Origin: Branchiostoma floridae
Taxonomy: Eukaryota; Chordata; Leptocardii; Amphioxiformes; Branchiostomatidae
Assembly (NCBI RefSeq): GCF_000003815.2
Contig: NC_049992.1
Span: 4,970,481-5,034,480 of the forward strand
DNA: 64,000 bases
Direction of reading: 5' to 3'
Positions 9,201 through 18,300 of this stretch are shown one piece after another (position 1 is the stretch's first letter; each line of letters opens with the position of its first letter). The translations under genes and the position numbers were made by a program. A model generated the notes under the pieces. It was given only the letters and a program-made list of their open reading frames with translations, was not told the origin of the DNA and did no database searches.

Positions 9201-12041
9201 GGCCACCTAATCAAATATGCACTTTCGTGGCTTTTTTTTACAGATCTAATGGGTTTGTATTTATTTCAATACTTAGGAATGATGTTTCTTTCTTATCCTA
9301 TACAGACATCAATGAATGTACAAAGAAACCATGCCAACATGGACGCTGTGTGAACAAAGATGGCGGCTACAAATGTACCTGCACACCTGGATGGACTGGA
9401 CAGCACTGTCAGCAAGGTGAGGCATTTTTGTTTTATCTGTACACTTTTAACATCTAAAATCCAACACTGAGCTGATCACTCTGAGTTAGCAATCACACAT
9501 TATTTCATTCATTACACAGACATTGACGAGTGTACCAGTAACCCATGCCAACATGGACGCTGTGTGAATGAAAATAGCGGCTACAAATGTACCTGCCTAC
9601 CTGGATGGACTGGACAGAACTGTCAGAATTGTAAGTTCGTTCTCGCGTAGCTATTCTGTTAGAAATTTGGAATTCTGCATTCTTTGGAAAATTGTATGTA
9701 ACAAATAATCTATGTAAAGTTCTCTTTGTCCAAAGCATTTATGTGTTACAAGAAAGAACAGACGAATATTGTGGGTAGCCAACATATAGAGGCAGCAGTG
9801 AAACCAAGAAAAGTATCCATCGTACTGTAAAATTCTAAATTCTATTACAGCGCTGCAGTGTCCGAGCAAGTGGAGGAAATACAACAATCACTGCTACAAA
9901 CTGATGACAGACAAAGTCAGCTGGTCTACATCGAGCTCACGGTGCAAACGTCATGGTGCATTTCTTGCCTCTATCAAGGACCAGGCCGAGAACGACTTTG
10001 TTAAAAGTCTCATCTCAAACTGTGGGTAACATTTACTCTGGTCTAAATGGTCATAGTAAACAAGTGGCCACGAGGGACGAGATTCTTAATTGTTGGGTCA
10101 AGTGGAAAATGATCCAAGCCATGACTACGAACATTATATTTTCACTATTTTCGTGTTGAAAAAGTGCCATATCACTTTATAGTAGAAATTAGAAACATCC
10201 AGGAGATATGTTTATCCTTTCAAAGAATGTCAATTACTCTGTATGTAGACTCACCATGTAGTCTTTGATGATGATGACAATGATGATGATGATGATGATA
10301 AGTCTTTTCCTAGATCTTATATTATCCTTTAATTTCCTACTTTCACTATGGCGTGACAAATAGGCCACTCAAGTGCAATGCTGGGAATGGACCAAGACAA
10401 AAGCCCCCCCCCCCCCCCCTCATAACTCAAATAGTCGACTGAGGCTGCGCGCAACTAATGTATAGAATGTAGATTCCCTCATTTTAGACACATGCGTAGC
10501 TCTGACAAGTGTATATTCCTCATGTTCTGACAAACCGACCATAGCTAAACCCGTACAGTCCAACATTTTCACCATTACCAAGAAGCGAGAAGGAGCCGAG
10601 TTTCTGTGGTAGACTAGATCTGTGATACTTTTATATAAACATGTTTTTTTTTACTTGTTGTGACCTGTACTTTGCTCGGTTGGGCAACACTGTACCATAA
10701 AGGTATTCATTCATCCATTCATTCATTCATTCATTCATTCATTCATTCATTCATTCATTCATTCATTCATTCATTCATTCATTCATTCATTCATTCATTC
10801 ATTCATTCATTCATTCATGTTCTTGTTCTTGTACTGAATAACACCCCTTATTTTTGTTGGGGCAAACCATCCAGTGTGTAGTGCTGCTGTTTATTGGCCG
10901 TTCCTCAGGTGTTGCAACACCTCTTCCTTAAACTTAACGGGATGAGCTTGACGGGTGGTTGAGTATGGCAGTGTATTCCAATCTATAGTGGTTCTTGGGA
11001 AATATGAATGTTTGAGACAGTCTTCATTAGTCTTAATGGATTTGTATGAGTTTCATTCATTCATTCATTCATTCATTCATCATGATTTCCTTTCTAGATC
11101 AAAGCAAGGTTCCGACCATCTGGCTGGGTCTACATAAAGAATCTGAACAATGGAAGTGGACAGATGGGTCACGCGCTCACTACGAAAACTGGGCTCGGGG
11201 GGAGCCGAACAACAGTAAAACATACTCGAAAACTAAGGGAGAGAACTGTGCCGTCGTGTTTTCCAAGGTGTGTACTTCTTCCACTTTTCGAGTATGATAA
11301 CCTTGATCTTAGTTTTTGCATTAATCTTTATCAGTATCAGTTCCTCAGAAGATAAGCTCCTCAGTAAGTTAAACTGGTGCAAGATCATTTCATCTTTCTT
11401 TTACTCGTGGGAAAACATCAGTTTTTTTTGTCCATCAAGGTTAGATTTCAAGGATAACAAGGCAATTCAACTTCTAAAGATCAGATATTTTCTAACGAAA
11501 GTTTCTACTGAAATTCGTCACTTTTTTCAGTTTAAGTAGAAGGAACTGGGACAACAAATCAAATTAGTGTCTCTCATTAGAAAAAAAATGGTTTTAGCAT
11601 GTCGAAGTCACTATAATGCATACTTGAAAACAGAAAAAAGATTTTATCCAGTTATACCGATTAATGTGCCTTTAAATTTAGGCTCTTATAATGAATACGT
11701 CTGAATCGTTTAAGATGCTATTTCGAGCAAAGATACATATTTCTGAAGTTTGAAACAATAATTAGCGTTAAAGAAATGAAGATAATGACGTAATCAATAA
11801 ACTCTAGAGTGGGTATAATCGCATGCTATTATTCGTGTCTTTTATGTGTGAAATGGGAAAGAATGACATAGCGGAAAATCTAAAGTCATCTAAATGTAGG
11901 ATATTTGTGGCGTTGTTCTCTTTTTGACAGAAGTACATATATTCGTTTTGGGGAAATCTGAAGCACGCCGGGCAGTGGAACGACTACCATTGCGACACTC
12001 CCTATGCCTACATTTGCGAGAAACCATTATTCAACAACTAG
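5459..12041 (+). CDS. Lectin gene B: predicted type II membrane receptor with five EGF modules and a C-type lectin domain
   Basis: Eleven coding exons: 5459-6210, 7160-7299, 7893-8097, 8441-8551, 8662-8772, 9047-9157, 9306-9416, 9520-9630, 9851-10021, 11098-11267 and 11931-12041. All junctions are GT-AG and phases agree (1,0,1,1,1,1,1,1,1,0). Order: N-terminal cytoplasmic tail without signal peptide, one membrane helix, Ser/Thr/Asn-rich stalk, five EGF-like modules, then a C-type lectin domain with six or more Cys and EPN and WND motifs. About 700 residues are expected. The lectin domain would bind sugars outside the cell in a Ca2+-dependent way, while the YxxP-rich tail could signal inside. 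The first exon is two bases short relative to gene C, which puts the start codon out of frame with the rest (see 5816-5836). B is therefore either a pseudogene, an allele, or a sequence error. Confidence 0.85.
6262..6477. mobile_element. MITE-like repeat with GCGAACTTAAAACCACCGCG core, intron of lectin B
   Basis: Repeated GTTCGCGG / CCGCGAA strings and imperfect inverted ends (TTAAAATGCAG on the left, TAAATGCATTTACAGTA on the right) mark a palindromic non-coding element. It spuriously opens short frames on both strands. Confidence 0.5.
7160..7299 (+). CDS. Lectin B exon 2: transmembrane segment
   Basis: It follows a TTTTGTCTCAG acceptor in phase 1 and ends before GTAAGC in phase 0. It encodes a short juxtamembrane part ([10 protein letters not shown]), then about 27 hydrophobic residues from VFWLSMGCG to ILATHFL, then STSDGR. 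It is nearly identical to the gene C exon at 63797-63933, which lacks one codon. Confidence 0.9.
7893..8097 (+). CDS. Lectin B exon 3: extracellular stalk
   Basis: It runs from a TTGTATTTAG acceptor to a GTAAGTAA donor, phase 0 in and phase 1 out. The 68 codons have no Cys and are rich in Ser, Thr and Asn. Possible N-glycosylation sites are NGT, NNS and NSS. It links the membrane segment to the EGF array. Confidence 0.85.
8118..8263. mobile_element. Inverted repeat containing a minimal hammerhead-like motif
   Basis: The arms at about 8118-8170 and 8205-8263 are near-perfect inverted copies (CCAAAAAGCAG outside, TTTTGGAAACGGTCA inside). One arm recurs at about 38101-38185 with the same order of motifs. 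The layout fits the short flanking repeats of Penelope-like retroelements, but no reverse transcriptase is nearby. Confidence 0.5.
8161..8221 (-). ncRNA. Candidate minimal hammerhead ribozyme (type I layout)
   Basis: Read on the minus strand: a stem I strand (8220-8211, GAAACGGTCA), a short internal loop, the CUGANGA box as CTGAAGA (8204-8198), a stem II with GATA/TATC pairing, then GAAA (8178-8175), CG, and UC before the second stem I strand (8170-8161). The stem I strands are perfectly complementary over 10 bases. Such minimal hammerheads with ACGU in place of stem III are described for metazoan Penelope-like elements and are thought to act as dimers. Activity is not shown here. Confidence 0.45.
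8441..8551 (+). CDS. Lectin B EGF module 1
   Basis: A 111-base exon, phase 1 on both sides, encoding one complete six-Cys EGF-like module that ends in [10 protein letters not shown]. It starts DLKEC instead of DI(D/N)EC, so its Ca2+-binding consensus is weaker than in the next four. Confidence 0.9.
8662..8772 (+). CDS. Lectin B EGF module 2 (Ca2+-binding type)
   Basis: A 111-base symmetrical phase-1 exon. It begins DIDEC and contains [12 protein letters not shown], the pattern of Ca2+-binding EGF modules (acidic start, Asn and aromatic residue between Cys 3 and 5). The sequence upstream of its acceptor resembles that of module 5. Confidence 0.92.
9047..9157 (+). CDS. Lectin B EGF module 3 (Ca2+-binding type)
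   Basis: A 111-base phase 1-1 exon beginning DINEC, with [12 protein letters not shown]. The intron after it is clearly similar to the intron after module 2, as expected from exon-plus-intron duplication. Confidence 0.92.
9306..9416 (+). CDS. Lectin B EGF module 4 (Ca2+-binding type)
   Basis: A 111-base phase 1-1 exon beginning DINEC with six Cys and [10 protein letters not shown]. Differences from module 3 are few, so the duplication is recent. Confidence 0.92.
9520..9630 (+). CDS. Lectin B EGF module 5 (Ca2+-binding type)
   Basis: A 111-base phase 1-1 exon beginning DIDEC. It has [10 protein letters not shown] where the others have a DGG form and ends CQN next to the lectin domain. Confidence 0.92.
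9851..10021 (+). CDS. Lectin B, C-type lectin domain exon 1
   Basis: It starts after TATTACAG in phase 1 with [17 protein letters not shown], the usual C-P-x-x-W opening of a long-form C-type lectin domain, followed by [14 protein letters not shown] (helix alpha-2 region). The T|GTGGGT donor at 10021/10022 is chosen because it alone gives the phase needed by the next exon. Confidence 0.85.
10704..10818. repeat. (ATTC)n microsatellite
   Basis: About 28 copies of ATTC/CATT with one early interruption lie in the intron between lectin-domain exons 1 and 2. A shorter tract occurs at 11053-11080. Confidence 0.97.
10832..10945 (+). repeat. Interspersed repeat, copy 1 (inverted partner at 14499)
   Basis: It contains TCAGGTGTTGCAACACCTCT followed by TTAACGGGAT. 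The reverse complement of 14499-14612 has the same order of motifs with scattered changes. Confidence 0.65.
11098..11267 (+). CDS. Lectin B, C-type lectin domain exon 2 (EPN motif)
   Basis: 170 bases, phase 1 in and 0 out. It encodes TIWLGLHKE, then WKWTDGS, then ARGEPNNSK with the EPN motif that in this family favours mannose-type sugars, then GENCAVV. Length and phase equal the gene A exon at 74-243. Confidence 0.92.
11931..12041 (+). CDS. Lectin B, C-type lectin domain exon 3 (WND motif and stop)
   Basis: It follows TTTTTGACAG in phase 0 and encodes GQWNDYHC and YAYICEKP, the last Ca2+-site (WND) and the two final Cys, ending in a TAG stop. It is nearly identical to the gene A exon at 1778-1888. 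Confidence 0.92.
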   Translation, partial: KYIYSFWGNLKHAGQWNDYHCDTPYAYICEKPLFNN

Positions 12042-14498
12042 AGTTCCACGACCTCAAACCTCCACCTGATGTTAACCTTCTGAGTGACGTATCATAAACT
12101 TCCCTCATTGAATATGCTAATAAGGACCTCAAATAATGTCTAATTTGTATTCATCACATTCTTTAATCATTTTGTAGAAATGTATGAAAGTCTTATCCAT
12201 ATTATATGGAAGCAAAAAGGGTTATTGTATCATTTCCAGATGAATTATGTAAATTAGGCCACATGTACATGATTCATAACTAATGATGTCCAAATTTACT
12301 TAACTGCCAAACGCAGCAAGAATGGAACTCCCATCGTTTTCAACAATGAAATTGCAGTATCATCATAAATTATGGAAATAAATTTTTCATTGTAAAACTT
12401 TATTTATATTTTCTCTTTTACTCAATTACATATGAGTTTTGTAGTCCTATGGTGAAATGCAACGTATTTCTATAATCTACTTCACAATTATTCAAATAAG
12501 ATCCTAAGTACACGATCATGGCAATCTTTGCTCAAGTTCTCTACATACCAAAAGCCAACTCCTTCTTGAATTACTCTCTTTTAAAGTTTGAAAAGTAAAC
12601 AAAAGTCACTATCCGACTAACTCGCCCTTTCAAAAGTTATCCATACTACTTTAAAATCATAACCATCGCATGTCCAAAGAAGTTCGGTAGGAGGCCCAAA
12701 ATCTTATTATTTCGAGGTATCATCAGCAAGTTACAGCAACTGCCATTAAATGGAGTAAAAAGATAATCCTTCTAGGCATTAACAAACACGGATGGTACCG
12801 AATAAACATTATCCTTCTTTGCAAAGGTAGTAACAATTATAGCAATGTATAACTACAGTACAGGTAAACACCTTTCCAACACAATTACAGATGATCTAAA
12901 CTTGTGCAGGAATGTAGAAAAACTAATTCTATCAATTAATGTGTTGGGCAATTTATTATAAATGTTAATTAGTTGTATCTTCCAAACCAGCGAAATTTCA
13001 ATAATGAAATCTCATGCCTAATAGAAATAACATGTTATTATTGTGGGTATACAACCTGTAGAGAGACTGTCCGTGAAATTAAGTGATATATATGTATCTA
13101 TGTAAAATTCTATGCTTTCTATAAGGTTGAGTTTGAGAGAGAGAGATTGTGGTAATACAACATACAGGGAGACTGTCTTTGAAACCAAGTGATGTATATA
13201 ATTTATGTATCTTGCCTATTGTAAAATTCTAGACTTTCTATGATGTTGAGTTTGACTTTTTTATCAGTATGTTGGAATATTTGAGTAGTATGACAAATAG
13301 AGAAACTGTTGTATCTGAGTAAAATAGTTCTTTCGGTTTTACATTGAGGACTTTGACGGATGAAATATATTTTATATCTGCTTGATGTTGTGAATATTGT
13401 TCATATCTATTGGTTGACTTGGGTGACTGGTAGCTTGAATTCTGAAGATGATCTAGACTTGTGCAGGAAAATAGAAAAAAATATTATTTACTGTGTTGGG
13501 CAATTCAAGTTAAGTAATCCTAGTTGTACTGGATTACACCGGTCAACTTTCCATAATGAAGTTACTCATGCCTAATAACATATCACTATTGTGGGTATAC
13601 AACATGTAGAGAGACTCTCTATGAAATCAAATGATGCATATGTATCTTGCCTACTGTAAAATTCTAGACTTTGTATAATGTTGAGTTTGACTTTTTTATT
13701 AGTAGGTTGGAAGATTATACTAAGTGTGATAAATTTGAGACCCCCTTAGGTGGATGAAACTGAAAAGACACTGATGCATCTGAGGTAAATATTTCCTTTC
13801 GGTTTCAAATTAAGAACTTTGACGAATGAAGTGTATTTTAGATCAGCTTGATGTTGTGAATTGTGAAAAACATATTTGTGCATATCAAAGAAGTAAATAG
13901 TGTTAAGTAAGCAAACTGTAGTCAAACATCCCCATCTCACCACCCCTGCATTTGGGGATTGGGGCTGTATACTTGTCTACTGTTAAGAAAGGCATCCTCA
14001 TCAAGGCTGAGATAAGGTAGGCTATCTTGGGAGTGTTCGGTCTCACTAAATACCGAAATCAATCAGACCCCTTTAAATATCATTTATCTTATGTATAAAA
14101 TTAATGTAAAGTATTTAATAATGTGAGTGGATACCTGTGCTGTACTTCCTAAAAGTTTACAATTACAGCGTACAATTACAGCCAGTAAAATATACATGTG
14201 AAATCAAACGCCATATTTGTACCACCAAGCAAGCTAAAACTTGACAATGTCAACACCATGTCAGACTCTACATTCATGTTCGCACTAGTATTCTATTCCA
14301 GGACCTGTATTTTTTTCTTTATTATATCCCCGTGTCACAGGAATAAAAAAAGTCTAGTCTTGACATGGTTAGAATACGTTGAATTCATTTGTAATTTCTT
14401 TAAAATTATGTTAACATTTATAATCAAATTGGTGGTATGTATTTAACATGTTTTGTTCTAGTATATAATTTGTACTGTCCATATATTCAACCACCCTT
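12042..14498. other. 3' flank of lectin B: repeats, no gene seen
   Basis: AT-rich. The first part resembles the interspersed repeat at 44560-45250. At about 13040, 13140 and 13580 a block recurs (GTGGGTATACAAC then AGAGAGACT then GTAAAATTCTAGACTTT), and the same block lies at 2740-2890. No conserved open frame is present. Confidence 0.6.
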
Positions 14499-14612
14499 CA
14501 TGCTAATCCTGTTAAGTTCAAGGAAGAGGTGTTACAACACCTGAGTAACGACTAATCAAACAGTAGTACTGCGCCCTGGGTGGATTGCCCCAATACTAAG
14601 TAAGGAGTGTTA
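14499..14612 (-). repeat. Interspersed repeat, copy 2 (inverted relative to 10832)
   Basis: This is the reverse complement of the family at 10832-10945, with AGAGGTGTTACAACACCTGA at its centre. It lies just downstream of the GPCR stop codon. Confidence 0.65.
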
Positions 14613-14654
14613 CCCAGTATTTACACAAGACCACTACTGCGGCCCAAGATACGA

Positions 14655-15001
14655 TTACACGTTATTAAGCGCAATTGTCTCCGGCGTTTCTGCAGCCGGA
14701 GAAAAGGGCGTATCCCCCTGGGCAACTTGATACCGTCCGCGCTTCCACTTTCCAGTAATGCAGTTGATCTTCTTCCACCACTTCGCCATGTCCTCTCTCA
14801 TTGCACAGTGGAAGATGAAGATGAAGAGGCCCTGGAGGGTGTTGAAGATGCAGAACAGGTAGGCGAACACAAGGCTTGCGTCACTGATGACGAAGAAGCC
14901 GAACACCCATGTGAGACCAAACAGAGCCATGATGCTGAAGGCTCGACGGATCTGCCGGGTTATCCAAGAACGGTCTGCCTCGTTGGGTTTATCACCTGAT
15001 G
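14655..15001 (-). CDS. GPCR exon 18: TM6, TM7, cytoplasmic tail and stop
   Basis: It encodes RRAFSIMALFGLTWVFGFF (TM6 with the family's LFGLTW motif), LFCIFNTLQGLFIFIFHC (TM7) and a tail with MREDMAKWWKK, ending LNNV before a TAA stop. Phase 1 entry follows TTTTGTGCAG. Confidence 0.95.
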
Positions 15002-15310
15002 CTGCACAAAAAATAATTAACATCAAATATCATATTTCTGCAGGATAGCCTAAGAAGGACGTAAAAAGGTTTCATCGAACCCCTCTCAAGAATGACTTTT
15101 ACTTACTATATACTTAAGGGTGCATGCATTAGGGATTACTAAATGCTGAATCAAGTTTTCTTCCGGCAATGTTCAACTTGTCTCTTAGTGTTTTTGTGTG
15201 TTTGCTTGTGTGTCTTTGTGTATGAATGTGCATTTTTGAGTGTGCATGTGTGTCTTTGTGTGTGTTTGTGTCCATATGTGTGTGTATGTGCATGTGCATT
15301 TATGTATGTA

Positions 15311-15349
<39 letters not shown>

Positions 15350-18300
15350 GTTCATAAGTGTATGTGTATGTATGTTGAGTGAATGTGCGTCCGTCTGTGG
15401 AAATACAACGATTTCAGTTCTATGAACCAACTTGAAGACTCTTCTCATACCTACCTGTTAACTCTTTCCGACCTTGTTCGTTCCTAACTAGTTTGTACAT
15501 GACGATGACGAAGACCAGCAAGTTGAACAGTAGGATGAGACCAACTGGGAGCAAGAAGGCATAGATCAGAGGTTTGTGTGCCAGCCAGCAGCTGCAAACA
15601 AAAAAAAAGGAAAAGAGAAAAGGTTTAATATTATTTTGTTTTCCCCAACTGTCAATCAGTCCCTGTACTTATCCTACGCCACTATACTAAAACTCAAACT
15701 ATAACAAATTTAGAAACTGTATTCCGTTCAATCGTATCTCCGTTACATGTCACATTTCAGAAATAGCAAAGTTGACAATGAACTGTACATCATGATATCA
15801 TTCTCCACACGATGTAGAAAACAGACAACAGCCACGAGATGTAACAGCTACGTCTTTAAGAGCACTACTTACAACTTCGCCATCTTGTATTTGTAGAGAC
15901 TTGAGGGTCCCGCAGTTGACGCCGTGACAACAAGGGGGAAACCTGGTCAAACATGTCAAAACACATTGAAGTTGAAAAATATATTACGTTTGATGTCTAA
16001 AGGCTGGGTAGCAACATGATATTAACTAATAGCAACACAACTAGAGGTTTATCAGTGTTAAATCTGAATACTCGATGGAAAAATTATCTGTATCATAATG
16101 AGTTTGATGAAAGATCCGCCATATGTAAGATAAGAACAAGTGCCCATCCACTAGAGATAGAAAGGGGCCGCTAACAGCTCCCTGTCCACGAGAGATTGTG
16201 TATATATTGCTCAATGAATGCAGTGGACAAGGAAATACATTTTATTAGTCAGTGTACTCACTATGAAGCCAAAAGAAACAGATTATTTCAAACAGTTGCC
16301 ACAATTTCACCGAGCTTTTACCATTTAGGAGTTCACTAAAAGGCCATATATTTCTACTAAAAGTACAAAATCCAATCATTATACAGAGAGTGGGACAGTT
16401 CATTAAACACTGCCTTCAAAGAAGAAGTCAAACACGACAATAGTATACATTGTACCATATAGTTGTTAGAGTTATAGTGTTATGTGTCACATTATTTTCT
16501 ACTCTTAGTCTTTGAGTCTGCACACGCAATTGGCCTTTGGGCATGGTACGTAAGAGCGAAAAAGTATTTCCAGCAGAAATATATTCATTTATTTTCACTT
16601 GATATCTGACGAAGACTGCTATGTGCTAACGTTTGCATGGAAACAAAGTTTTAGCTCTCTATCATATGCTAGCTACCAAGTTGAATGCAGAACAAGATAT
16701 TTTTATTACTATAACAATACTTGTCCATATCATTGTTGCTACCAGATGATCTGTTTCTTTTTATGTTCGAATACATAACAAAAATCGGGAAACAATGCAC
16801 ACGTAACATATATAAAGGCTCAGCCAATTTCCTCACTCGACTTGGGTAAAAACAAATACAAAGCTTCAGTTGTATTCTGGACGGATTTTTGGCTGGAATA
16901 TAAACGGAGGTCAAGTGTTTGGGGAACCATGCGTTCATAAATCGTATCAACAAAATTATACGTATGGGTCCTTCCCTGTGTGAAAGGACTGGACTTATGC
17001 TGCTTGTACAATGTATAGGCTGTACAGAATTGGCGTGTTATGCTACAAGGGTTACTGCTCATGCGAAAAAAAAGCAAATACTCACCCCATGCTACAGCTG
17101 CAGCCTTGATGACGAAGTTCCCAGACACATGGTGGTCAAACACGAGCACAACAGCTCGGTATATGCTGACGGCCTCCACTGCCATCCAGACCAAGGCAGC
17201 CAATAGGAAGTAGTGTAACAATGCCGCCACAGCCGTGCAGCCAATGGGAGAAGCCGTCCTGTTGACGCCGACGAGGAAGATGACGAGAATGGCCAGCAGA
17301 GCCACGCAGAGGTTGATGAGGACGAGCCGCTGGTTCTTGGCATGTCGACCTGTTCTGGATCCGCGTTTGGATTTCCTGGAATTTTGAAATACAGTAGGGT
17401 AACCTATATCTGTTGTATAAAATAGGGTATTTGGGAATCGTTATGACGATGGAAGGTACTTTCATATTGCAATATTTTAAAAATCTTGACAGTTAAAACC
17501 CGCGTCGTTGACCTGAAATATCTAAATACCAAGTTTTTTTAATTTAATTTTTGTTTAGAATTTAGGTAACCCAGCGGATTTAGGTGAACTTAGTCTCTAC
17601 TCTATTTGTTTCATTTCTACGATTTTCCAGCGATCCGGAGTCTGGTAGAGACTAAGGTGAACTAGTGTTACATACCTTGTGAGGACAAAGGACAGTAAAG
17701 TGAGGACCAGACAGACGATGGACACGACACAGCCCACGGCAGTGATGACCTCTAGCGGCTTCTCATGGTCTCCAAAAACACCGCCGTGCACATTCTGAAA
17801 ACATGTTGTGAAATGAAAAATATCTCAAAAGGCCAAAATGTGAATACTCAACATTCTTTATGCAGTAAGACTTAGTTTAAGTCTTATGAAACTCCCTGTT
17901 GAATTTTCACTCAACAGGTTCATATATTGTTCAAAAAAACAAGTTTTTCAAAACCCCTACCAATTCTGACTGCATTGCATATTCTTCCAAAGTGGGCACA
18001 GGACCATTGTTTCTTTAATGGTTACTTACAAAGAGTACAGCGAAGTTGGTGAGGTGGTTACAGGCACATCTGTACCGCGCGTTTTCCTCCCCCAAACGCT
18101 CACACCCCTCAGTTGACCACGCCCCCTGGCCTGCCTCGGCCTCAAAGTCCCAAAACACACATCTGCCTTCCTTCGCGTAATCCTAAAAAATTGAAATTAC
18201 AAGAAATCGAATTAACCTGAATGAGAAAGACAGAATCAAACAGAGATATTGATAACTAGAAAGGCCGACATTTGCTTAAGAGCAAATACAGCATATTTCA

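Noticed and set aside
14607-14999. 130-codon plus-strand ORF
   Set aside because: It is the antisense shadow of the GPCR last exon, whose minus-strand product has TM6 and TM7.
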